Shown here piece after piece: positions 1 through 9,593 of a DNA stretch of 64,000 nt (positions within the stretch are counted from its first letter, which is position 1; every line of letters begins with the position of its first letter). Position numbers and translations under genes: made by a program. Location of the stretch: the NCBI RefSeq assembly GCF_012910715.1, contig NZ_JABBHF010000008.1, positions 1 to 64,000 of the forward strand. Reading direction: 5' to 3'. The stretch is from Flavivirga algicola (GTDB lineage: Bacteria > Bacteroidota > Bacteroidia > Flavobacteriales > Flavobacteriaceae). The notes beneath the pieces are model-generated. The model had not been told where the DNA came from and searched no databases. It was given only the letters and a program-made list of their open reading frames with translations.

Positions 1-380
1 AAAAAAAACTATTTGCAAAATTACCTGATAAAAAATGGACATTTGATAATATGGGGCCTTTTGTTGTACCCGAAAAAGGGATGAAAATAGAATTAAGTCC
101 AGAAACGTTTTCATTATACGAACGGGCAATAAATAGTTCCGAAAATTCCAAAATTAAGGAGATTAACGGGGTGTATTATATAAATAATAAAAAATCAACG
201 AGTTATACCTTTAACCAGGATTATTATTTTATGATGGGAGACAACAGAAAAAGTAGCGAAGATTCCCGCAGGTGGGGTTTTGTACCAGAGTCAAATATTA
301 TAGGCAAGGTACAATGTGTTTTATTTTCAAATTATCAAGACAGGTTTAGGTGGGACCGTTTATTTAAAAGTGTCAATTGA
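1..380 (+). CDS. Signal peptidase I, C-terminal part (gene begins before the window)
   Basis: The frame is open from the left edge, so the gene starts outside the window. About 125 residues remain. The segment [11 protein letters not shown] followed by WGFVP and IIGK is the conserved box near the C-terminus of type I signal peptidases (S26 family). These membrane-anchored Ser/Lys proteases cut signal peptides on the outer face of the inner membrane. The catalytic Ser and Lys lie upstream and are not visible, so activity cannot be judged. The end [11 protein letters not shown] is usual for Bacteroidota LepB proteins. It sits 54 bp before the RND permease gene on the same strand, so it may be an accessory signal peptidase tied to that cluster rather than the housekeeping copy. 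Confidence 0.88.
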   Translation, partial: KKLFAKLPDKKWTFDNMGPFVVPEKGMKIELSPETFSLYERAINSSENSKIKEINGVYYINNKKSTSYTFNQDYYFMMGDNRKSSEDSRRWGFVPESNIIGKVQCVLFSNYQDRFRWDRLFKSVN

Positions 381-434
381 TTAAATTAACGTTATAAAAA
401 GCATAGTAAATAATAATTTTATACAAATGGTTAT

Positions 435-3400
435 ATGAACTTTAAGCTTTCTACATTCTCTACGCTTATTGCGTTCATATGTCTATCCATTGTTGGAGCC
501 TGTCTTATTCCCCTAATTAGTGTACAATTGGCTCCAACTAAAACCTTGCCGTCAATACATGTAAATTACAGTTGGAGAGATGCTTCTGCCAAAGTTATCG
601 AGCAGGAAGTGACCTCAAAACTGGAAGGTGTTTTTAATACGGTTAAAGGTATCAAGAATATTAGTTCTACATCTGATAAGGGTAGGGGTAATATTTCTTT
701 AAAGTTCAAAAACCATATTAATATGGATGCGGTTCGGTTCGAATTGGCAAATTTGATTCGTCAATCTTATACCGAATTCCCTGAAGGTGTTAGTTATCCA
801 AACTTGTCATTAAGTGCTGCTAATGAAAATAAATCGCCTATACTGTCCTATAGTGTGCATGCTAATGAAAGCCCATATTTTATCAAGAAATATGCCGAGA
901 AGTATATCTTACCAAAATTATCGATGATTAAAGGTGTTAACCGGGTGAATCTTCATGGAGCAGCTCCTTTTGAATGGGTTGTAGAATATAATTCCAAAGT
1001 ACTTTTACAATTAAAGCTCTCCGTAAATGATATTCAACAGGCTATTGGTAGCTATTTGAATAAAAAAGAATTAGGACATGGTATTTTTAAGACGAATGGT
1101 GATAGTCATCATAAAATATCAATCAGTTTATCTTATAAACCAGAAACAGAAATTAACTGGAATAGAATACCAGTAAAAAAAATTGGGAATAGGATTGTTC
1201 ATTTAGAAAATATAGCAAAGATTAAATATAAAGAAGCCGATGTAAATAGCTATTATAGGATAAATGGATTAAATACCATTAATATGACCATATATGCCGA
1301 ACAAAATGTTAATACCATTGATTTGGCAAATACAGTTAAAGCTAAAGTTATTGCTTTGAATGGTGAATTAGATAGTGGTTACAGTATAAAACTTACTCAG
1401 GATACCACAGAATATGTTGTTGAAGAGTTACAGAAAATACAAAAAAGAACCCTGTTTTCTTTTCTGATTTTACTCATACTTATTTTAATAATTAATAGAA
1501 GTTTTAAGTATTTAACCATTTTGTTTTTAAGTATCATTACTAATTTACTAATAGCGGTTATTTTTTATTATCTGTTTAACGTAGAATTACAGTTATACTC
1601 ATTTGCGGGTATTACCATTTCTTTTGGGATTATTATAGATAATAGTATTATTATGATAGACCATATAAGAAATAAAGGGAATAAGAAAGCCTTTTTAGCC
1701 ATTTTAGCTGCCACGCTTACGACCATTGGAGCGTTGATGATTATTTTTTTATTAAAGGAAACGCAACGCGCCGACTTATTGGATTTTGCTTTGGTTATTG
1801 CTATTAATATTGGTGTTTCTTTATTGGTGTCGCTATATTTTGTACCCGCTTTGTTAGATAAAATGAGTTTATCTAAAAAACGAATGCGCTTTTCTAGAAA
1901 ACGAAAAAAACGTATTGTAAAATTTACAAATTGGTATAGTCAAGTTCTTTTTTTTATGAAAAAGCCACGTTTAAAATGGGTATTTGTGGTTGTTTTCGTT
2001 TTAGGTTTTGGAATCCCTTTTCATTTATTGCCAAAAGAAATTGAAAATGAAGATTTTTTTGCTAACATATACAATAAAAGTATAGGTACTGAATGGTTTG
2101 CAAATGAAGTTAGACCCACTTTAGAAAAAATAATAGGAGGTGCTTTAAGATTATTTACTGAAGATGTTTTTGAAAGTTCCTTTTATTCTGAGCCAGAAAG
2201 AACATCATTAAGGGTAACAGGCCAGATGCCAGATGGTTGCACCATACAACAACTTAATGAGGCCATAACTAATATGGAGGCTTATCTTAGTAAATTTGAT
2301 GAAATTGAACTTTTTGAAACCAGAATCTCCAGTTACAGAAACTCAAATATTTCGATTTATTTTAAGGAAGAGTATGAATTTGGCGGGTTCCCTTATACGT
2401 TAAAAAGCTTATTAGAATCTAAAGTGGTTAGTTTGGGAGGCTTAGATTGGACGGTGAGCGGTGTTGGTAGAGGGTTTTCCAATGCTCTGGGATCTGGTTC
2501 AAAAAGCAACAGAATTGTATTAGAAGGCTATAATTATGACAGATTATATCGTTATGCCGAACAATTAAAACAACAACTCATTGACAGTACAGGTTCCAGG
2601 GTAAAGGATGTAGAAATAACTAGCGGTAGATGGAGAGATCATGCACTTTACGAATATTATTTAGATTTTGATGACAATAAGTTGGCCCTTGCCAATGTTT
2701 CACAAACGCAATTGTATGGATACCTAAAAAATCAAGTATATTCAGGTAAATTACCTTCTATTATTCAGAACCATGAATTACAAAGAGTAAAATTGATATC
2801 GGATAAATACCAAAAATTTAATGTTTGGGACTTAAAAAATACGCCCATTTCAATTCAGAATAAACAATACAAGCTGGATCAGTTAGCTTCCATTGAAAAA
2901 AGAAAAACAGGAAATACTATTAAAAAAAATAATCAACAATACAGTTTAACAGTGGCATATGATTTTCTTGGAACGCCGCTTTTAGCCCAAAGAGTAAGAA
3001 AGAAAAATATAGAAAGTTTCGAGCCAGAATTACCCTTAGGCTATAAAATTTTTGAGCAAAAATATAATAGATGGAACAAAAAGGATAAAACACAATATTA
3101 CTATTTGTTTATAGTCATTTTAATCATCTTTTTTATCTGCGCCATTCTCCTTGAATCTTTAAAACAACCCTTTGCCATAATAAGTATGATCCCCATTTCT
3201 TTTATAGGCGTATTTTTAACCTTTTACCTCTTCGATTTCAATTTTGATCAAGGTGGTTATGCGTCTTTTATTTTATTGTGCGGTATTAGTGTTAATTCGG
3301 CACTGTACATTATCAATGACTTCAATAATTTAAAAGTTCAATACCCCAATAGAGATACTAGGTTGCTCTATTTTAAAGCCTTTAATTATAAAATAATACC

Positions 3401-3584
3401 CGTTATTCTTACCATAGTATCGACCATTGTTGGATTAATCCCTTTTGTTTGGAGCGGACAAAATGAAGCGTTTTGGTTTTCGTTTGCGGTAGGATCCATA
3501 GGAGGATTGTTATTTTCTTTAATAGGCATCTTTTTTTATTTACCGCTGTTTGTTTTGAAAAGAAAGACGCTTAAACTTCTCTAA
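435..3584 (+). CDS. RND-family efflux permease (AcrB/HAE1-like), orphan
   Basis: 1049 residues, the normal length for an RND permease. It has an N-terminal membrane helix, a large periplasmic loop, a helix bundle at about 340-480, a second periplasmic loop and a C-terminal bundle at about 890-1040. The family motif of TM4 reads GIIIDNSIIMIDH, so the first relay aspartate (D402) is kept but the second is Asn403. The TM10 motif reads GISVNSALYII, with no lysine at the AcrB Lys940 position. These residues carry protons in AcrB, so coupling may differ here. No membrane-fusion or TolC-like gene adjoins it. The next genes are an acyltransferase pair, 21 bp downstream, which suggests a role in exporting or modifying an envelope component. 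The substrate is unknown. Confidence 0.88.
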   Translation: MNFKLSTFSTLIAFICLSIVGACLIPLISVQLAPTKTLPSIHVNYSWRDASAKVIEQEVTSKLEGVFNTVKGIKNISSTSDKGRGNISLKFKNHINMDAVRFELANLIRQSYTEFPEGVSYPNLSLSAANENKSPILSYSVHANESPYFIKKYAEKYILPKLSMIKGVNRVNLHGAAPFEWVVEYNSKVLLQLKLSVNDIQQAIGSYLNKKELGHGIFKTNGDSHHKISISLSYKPETEINWNRIPVKKIGNRIVHLENIAKIKYKEADVNSYYRINGLNTINMTIYAEQNVNTIDLANTVKAKVIALNGELDSGYSIKLTQDTTEYVVEELQKIQKRTLFSFLILLILILIINRSFKYLTILFLSIITNLLIAVIFYYLFNVELQLYSFAGITISFGIIIDNSIIMIDHIRNKGNKKAFLAILAATLTTIGALMIIFLLKETQRADLLDFALVIAINIGVSLLVSLYFVPALLDKMSLSKKRMRFSRKRKKRIVKFTNWYSQVLFFMKKPRLKWVFVVVFVLGFGIPFHLLPKEIENEDFFANIYNKSIGTEWFANEVRPTLEKIIGGALRLFTEDVFESSFYSEPERTSLRVTGQMPDGCTIQQLNEAITNMEAYLSKFDEIELFETRISSYRNSNISIYFKEEYEFGGFPYTLKSLLESKVVSLGGLDWTVSGVGRGFSNALGSGSKSNRIVLEGYNYDRLYRYAEQLKQQLIDSTGSRVKDVEITSGRWRDHALYEYYLDFDDNKLALANVSQTQLYGYLKNQVYSGKLPSIIQNHELQRVKLISDKYQKFNVWDLKNTPISIQNKQYKLDQLASIEKRKTGNTIKKNNQQYSLTVAYDFLGTPLLAQRVRKKNIESFEPELPLGYKIFEQKYNRWNKKDKTQYYYLFIVILIIFFICAILLESLKQPFAIISMIPISFIGVFLTFYLFDFNFDQGGYASFILLCGISVNSALYIINDFNNLKVQYPNRDTRLLYFKAFNYKIIPVILTIVSTIVGLIPFVWSGQNEAFWFSFAVGSIGGLLFSLIGIFFYLPLFVLKRKTLKLL

Positions 3585-3605
3585 ATAAAGAACTCGATAA
3601 GTACT

Positions 3606-5057
3606 ATGCTCTTTAACTCCATCGATTTTGCAATATTTTTACCAATAGTTTTTATATTATACTGGTTTGTGTTCAATAAAAACCTTAAGCTTCAAAACGT
3701 ATTTGTAGTTATAGCTAGCTATTTTTTTTATGGATGTTGGGATTGGCGATTTCTTTTTCTTATACTTTTTAGTACTGTTATTGATTATTCGGTTGGATTC
3801 CAACTCGCAAAAGAAGCACATAAAACAAAAAGGAAAATTTTGCTTTGGATTAGCATTGTAGTAAATCTGGGATTACTCGGTGTATTTAAATATTATAATT
3901 TCTTTATTGATAATTTTACAACGATGTTTTCCTTCTTTAATATGAGAATAGAAGCTAGTTCTTTAAATATCGTATTACCAGTTGGTATTAGTTTTTATAC
4001 ATTTCAAACATTGAGTTACACCATTGATGTTTATAAAAGAAAAATGGAGCCAACAAAGGATTTTATTTCCTTTTCAGCATTTGTTAGCTTTTTCCCTCAG
4101 TTAGTTGCAGGTCCCATTGAAAAAGCTTCAAATTTACTACCACAATTTTATAAAAAGAGAACATTCGATTATAGCAAAGCGGTAGATGGGCTCCGACAAA
4201 TACTTTGGGGCTTAATAAAAAAAGTGGTCATTGCCGATAATTGTGCCCGCTATGTGAACGAGATCTTTCTTCATTCAGATTATTATTCGGGTAGTACGTT
4301 GCTTTTGGGGGCTCTGTTATTTGCGTTTCAAATTTATGGGGATTTTTCAGGATACTCAGATATAGCAATAGGAACCTCCAGACTTTTTGGATTCCATTTA
4401 AAGAAAAATTTTGCCTTTCCATATTTTTCCAGAGATATTGCCGAGTTTTGGAGACGTTGGCACATATCGTTATCGACATGGTTTAAGGATTATCTTTATA
4501 TACCATTGGGAGGTAGCCGAGGGAGTGTGTGGTCAAAAATTAGAAACGTATTTATAATATTTATAGTGAGCGGGTTTTGGCATGGTGCCAATTGGACTTT
4601 TATTGTTTGGGGCGTATTAAATGCTATTTACTTTTTACCCTTATTATTAACTCACGAAAATAGGGTAAATACAAACGTTGTGGCCGAAGGAAAAAGCTAT
4701 CCATCTGTAAACGAGTTTTTAAACATCTTAAAAACATTTGGGCTAACGCTTTTAGGTTGGGTCTTTTTTAGAGCAGATAATGTTCAACATGCGCTACACT
4801 ATATGGCAAGGATTACGTCTCTTTCCTTATTTACCGTACCTAAATTTTTAAAAATGGGGGGCGTTTATACCACACTAATGCTTATAATGATTTTTATTTT
4901 AATAGAATGGAAAGGAAGAGAACAACAATATGCTATTGCTGAGTTTAGATTCAAACAAGCAAAATACATGAGGTGGGTTTTTTATTTATTTCTTGGGTTT
5001 ATACTCTTCTACTATGGAGATTTTAACAAAACCGAATTTATATACTTTGCATTTTAA
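3606..5057 (+). CDS. MBOAT family O-acyltransferase (AlgI-like)
   Basis: 483 residues with about ten hydrophobic segments. The MBOAT signature is clear: YSDIAIGTSRLFGF, then FWRRWHISLSTWFKDYLYIPLGG, then FWHGANWTF, whose His326 is the expected catalytic residue. AlgI and PatA/PatB-type proteins of this family move acetyl or other acyl groups across the inner membrane to polysaccharides or peptidoglycan. The gene starts 21 bp after the RND permease and ends 9 bp before an SGNH-like gene, the usual two-part arrangement in which MBOAT passes the acyl group to a periplasmic SGNH partner. The acceptor is not identifiable here, since no glycosyltransferase or polysaccharide export gene is visible nearby. 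Confidence 0.93.
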   Translation: MLFNSIDFAIFLPIVFILYWFVFNKNLKLQNVFVVIASYFFYGCWDWRFLFLILFSTVIDYSVGFQLAKEAHKTKRKILLWISIVVNLGLLGVFKYYNFFIDNFTTMFSFFNMRIEASSLNIVLPVGISFYTFQTLSYTIDVYKRKMEPTKDFISFSAFVSFFPQLVAGPIEKASNLLPQFYKKRTFDYSKAVDGLRQILWGLIKKVVIADNCARYVNEIFLHSDYYSGSTLLLGALLFAFQIYGDFSGYSDIAIGTSRLFGFHLKKNFAFPYFSRDIAEFWRRWHISLSTWFKDYLYIPLGGSRGSVWSKIRNVFIIFIVSGFWHGANWTFIVWGVLNAIYFLPLLLTHENRVNTNVVAEGKSYPSVNEFLNILKTFGLTLLGWVFFRADNVQHALHYMARITSLSLFTVPKFLKMGGVYTTLMLIMIFILIEWKGREQQYAIAEFRFKQAKYMRWVFYLFLGFILFYYGDFNKTEFIYFAF

Positions 5058-5066
5058 ATAAAGGGT

Positions 5067-5990
5067 ATGAAGCGTTTTCTATTTCAATTGGTCAAGTATC
5101 TAATAATTTTAATGATCCTTATTTGTGTCCCTATTTCAGTGACGTCAACACTTGTTAAAAATAAGGGCTTTTTAAATAGTGAAACAGAAAGTAATCTTTT
5201 GTTTTTAAAAGAAAAAAATGAGTACGATATCGCTTTTTTAGGCATATCTCAGGCCAGAAATTTTTCAAGACATGGTAATCATGATCGGGTAGAAGGAATA
5301 CTAAATAAAAAAATAGTCAATTTAGGACAAGGAGGAGCTGTTTGTGGTATTAATGAACAGTTGTTTTATCTGGATTACTTCTACTCAAAAAAGAATACAG
5401 TAAAACAGCTTTATTATATCTTACCACCTCAGTTGATGTTTTCAGATACACATCCGTTTGCAACAAATACTTTTGATATTGAGCCTTTTGATATGTCTTT
5501 TTTGACACGATATATATTTTTCGATTCCGAAAATAAATATGGACGTATTCATTCATACTTAAGGAGCAAATTAGAGAAAAAGTGGTTGTATTATGCCCCG
5601 GAAACAAAGAAAAAACAAACTCAAGTTGTAGAAGAAATAGATTATTTATCGGCTAAAAAAAAGACATTGGTTGACGATACCTGGAGTTCAAGACCAGATT
5701 CAGACCGATTTAAAAAAAGTAAGCAAGTTCTAATGAAAACTATAGATTTGGCTTTATCTCATAAAACCGAAATTATATTCATTATACCACCAAATTTATT
5801 AGGAACTAAACGAGGTCTTACCAAGGTTTATGAATTCCTAAAAACAATGGAAAATATCAAAGGCATAAAGGTTTACGACTTTTCACAATCTGTATTGAAT
5901 CCAGAATATTACTACGATTACCACCACCTAAATTCAGATGGCGTCATTTATTTTACTGAAAATTATTTGAAAAACATAAGGATAAAATAA
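5067..5990 (+). CDS. SGNH-like periplasmic partner of the MBOAT acyltransferase (AlgJ/DltD-like)
   Basis: 307 residues with an N-terminal signal anchor (residues about 8-28) and a periplasmic body. FLGISQARNF carries Ser61 in the position of the SGNH nucleophile, and DYHHLN near the end gives an Asp284-x-x-His287 pair, as in AlgX/AlgJ, DltD and other MBOAT partners. The likely job is to transfer or hydrolyse acyl groups delivered by the upstream MBOAT protein. The 9-bp spacing indicates co-transcription. Overall similarity to named families is low, so the exact reaction is inferred from the two motifs and the gene order. Confidence 0.72.
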   Translation: MKRFLFQLVKYLIILMILICVPISVTSTLVKNKGFLNSETESNLLFLKEKNEYDIAFLGISQARNFSRHGNHDRVEGILNKKIVNLGQGGAVCGINEQLFYLDYFYSKKNTVKQLYYILPPQLMFSDTHPFATNTFDIEPFDMSFLTRYIFFDSENKYGRIHSYLRSKLEKKWLYYAPETKKKQTQVVEEIDYLSAKKKTLVDDTWSSRPDSDRFKKSKQVLMKTIDLALSHKTEIIFIIPPNLLGTKRGLTKVYEFLKTMENIKGIKVYDFSQSVLNPEYYYDYHHLNSDGVIYFTENYLKNIRIK

Positions 5991-6016
5991 ATGCTAGACG
6001 AATATTATAACCTCAT

Positions 6017-6171
6017 GAGGGTGTCTAAAAATCTTTATAATTTGATTTGTCAGGTTGAGCACTTCGACTACGCTCAGTGTGCAACCTGTCGAAACCAATA
6101 TTGATTATCAGTATTTTAAAAATATTTCGACAAGCTCAATATGACATAGAACATACTTTTTAGACATCCTC
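6017..6171. repeat. MITE-like element with 15-bp terminal inverted repeats
   Basis: GAGGGTGTCTAAAAA (6017-6031) and its inverted copy with one mismatch (6157-6171) bound 155 bp without coding capacity. Inside lies a second imperfect palindrome (6051-6062 against 6077-6088) and two related segments, TTCGACTACGCTCAGT (6064-6079) and TTCGACAAGCTCAATATGAC (6126-6145). Short repeats of this kind occur between genes in many flavobacterial genomes. No target duplication is evident. Confidence 0.5.
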
Positions 6172-6280
6172 TTTTCAATATTCTGTAAAACAGATTGTTG
6201 TCTGGCTCCTTTTACAGCTCTTCAATTTTTTAATCCAATGGTAGGAAATTTTTATCGTTGGCTGTTATATATTTAATTAT

Positions 6281-6327
6281 GAACTCATCTTGACTTTTTA
6301 AGAAATAGGAAAAGTCAAGATGAGTTC
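6281..6327. promoter_or_regulatory. Perfect 18-bp stem-loop upstream of the 6387 gene
   Basis: GAACTCATCTTGACTTTT (6281-6298) is exactly complementary to 6310-6327, leaving an 11-nt loop. No T-run follows on either strand, so it is not a classical terminator. It lies 59 bp before the start of the secreted protein at 6387 and could be an operator, a leader hairpin or another short repeat. Confidence 0.45.
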
Positions 6328-6386
6328 TATATAAAAAAACAATCGCCTTTATTTATTTAAAATTAGCTTAAAAACCTTAACCTACA

Positions 6387-7496
6387 ATGAGAAAATTATC
6401 TTACTTATTATTGCTGCTTTTTTCAAATTCATTAATAGCCCAAGACCATTCGGTCTATTTTATTGGACATAGTTTAATCGCTCACACGATTCCACAAATG
6501 ATCGATGAACTTGCTAATGACGATGCGGAAACTACTTATAATTTTGCGAAACAAATAATCAATGGCTCCCCTTTGTCGAATCAATGGGAAAACCCCGAAA
6601 GAGGAGAGGGAGATTGGGATTATAGTATAGATCTACCTACAGGTAATTATGACCGTTTGATTGTCACGGAAGCAGTACCTTTGCAAAATCACTTAACTTG
6701 GTCGAACACCTACGAGATAGTCGATAATTTCAATAACTTTTTTCACCAGCATAGTCCTAATGGTCAAATGTATATCTACGAAACATGGCATTGTATTAAT
6801 AGTGGCCCTGGTTTAGTTGGGTGTTCTTATGATAATGATGACCATCTTCCATGGAGACAACGTTTAGATGACGATTTGGTGAAATGGGAAGGCATTGCAG
6901 ATTATACAAATGCATTAAACCCAGACAAAGAAGTCTTAATTATACCAGGAGGTCAAGCCATGGGGAGGCTTTATGATGCCATTGAGAATAATACCTTGAG
7001 TGGTGTTAATTCCATTGAACATTTTTATAGTGATGATATTCATCTTAATGAGATAGGCAGTTATTTTATTGCTTGTGTCATGTATGCAACTATATATAAG
7101 AAATCACCAGAAGGCTTAACTGTAAATACAAATAATGTTTGGGGGATTCCATATGATTCTCCTGGCGACACATTGGGAAGACAATTGCAAGAAATAGCAT
7201 GGGCAACCGTTAGTGGCTATGATAGAAGCGGTGTTAGTAATACAACACTTAGTGTTGTTGATGCTGACGCATCAAACATTAAAGTTTATTCAACGCCTTC
7301 CAGCCTTGTCATTAAAAATATTGAAACTACAGGAGATGTGGCATTATATGATATTGGCGGACGTATGATAAATAAACTTAAGATCAATAAATTTAAAGAA
7401 GATCTTTCAATTCCAATTAATGGTTTAAAAGGTATTTATTTAGTGTCGGTTATAAGCTCTAATGGTTCAAAAGTTAACAAAAAAGTAGTAATATAA
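6387..7496 (+). CDS. Secreted SGNH-like hydrolase with T9SS sorting domain
   Basis: 369 residues. The signal peptide ends at about LIAQ (residue 19). FIGHSL carries a candidate nucleophile Ser29, and DDIHLNE near residues 216-222 supplies an Asp-x-x-His pair, the layout of SGNH/GDSL esterases. The last 75 or so residues (IKVYSTPSSLVIKN, ALYDIGGRMI, LKGIYLVSV, KKVVI at the end) are a type A T9SS C-terminal domain. The protein should therefore cross the outer membrane and be anchored or released at the surface. It stands alone with its own terminator. Substrate unknown; carbohydrate de-acylation is a guess from the fold. Confidence 0.75.
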   Translation: MRKLSYLLLLLFSNSLIAQDHSVYFIGHSLIAHTIPQMIDELANDDAETTYNFAKQIINGSPLSNQWENPERGEGDWDYSIDLPTGNYDRLIVTEAVPLQNHLTWSNTYEIVDNFNNFFHQHSPNGQMYIYETWHCINSGPGLVGCSYDNDDHLPWRQRLDDDLVKWEGIADYTNALNPDKEVLIIPGGQAMGRLYDAIENNTLSGVNSIEHFYSDDIHLNEIGSYFIACVMYATIYKKSPEGLTVNTNNVWGIPYDSPGDTLGRQLQEIAWATVSGYDRSGVSNTTLSVVDADASNIKVYSTPSSLVIKNIETTGDVALYDIGGRMINKLKINKFKEDLSIPINGLKGIYLVSVISSNGSKVNKKVVI

Positions 7497-7522
7497 ATGC
7501 TTTGTAAATTAGCATTAAAAAA

Positions 7523-7563
7523 AGTTGCCAAGTTGGTTTTTTTTAAAACCGACTTGGTGTTTT
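7523..7563 (+). terminator. Rho-independent terminator after the T9SS protein
   Basis: A 13-bp stem (7528-7540 with 7545-7557, one G-U pair) and a TTTT loop, preceded by an A-run and followed by a T-rich stretch, 31 bp after the stop codon at 7496. Confidence 0.7.
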
Positions 7564-9446
<1,883 letters not shown>

Positions 9447-9470
9447 AATTGGAGAGCTTATTGATTAGCT

Positions 9471-9587
9471 ATTTGTCGTTCCCACAAAGCAGGGAACCTC
9501 ATTAAACTTAAACTAGTAGTATGGTCATTTGAGTAAAGCAAAATATCTAACAAAGAGGTTTTATAGTGCTTTCAGAATGACAGAAAT
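9471..9587. repeat. Degenerate palindromic repeat between pyrG and yidC
   Basis: ATTTGTCGTTC (9471-9481) pairs imperfectly with GAATGACAGAAAT (9575-9587), and an inner arm GAACCTC (9494-9500) pairs with GAGGTTT (9555-9561). The segment CGTTCCCACAAAGCAGGGAA resembles the short repeats scattered between genes in many Bacteroidota. It ends 6 bp before the yidC start codon. Confidence 0.5.
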
Positions 9588-9593
9588 TAAAAT

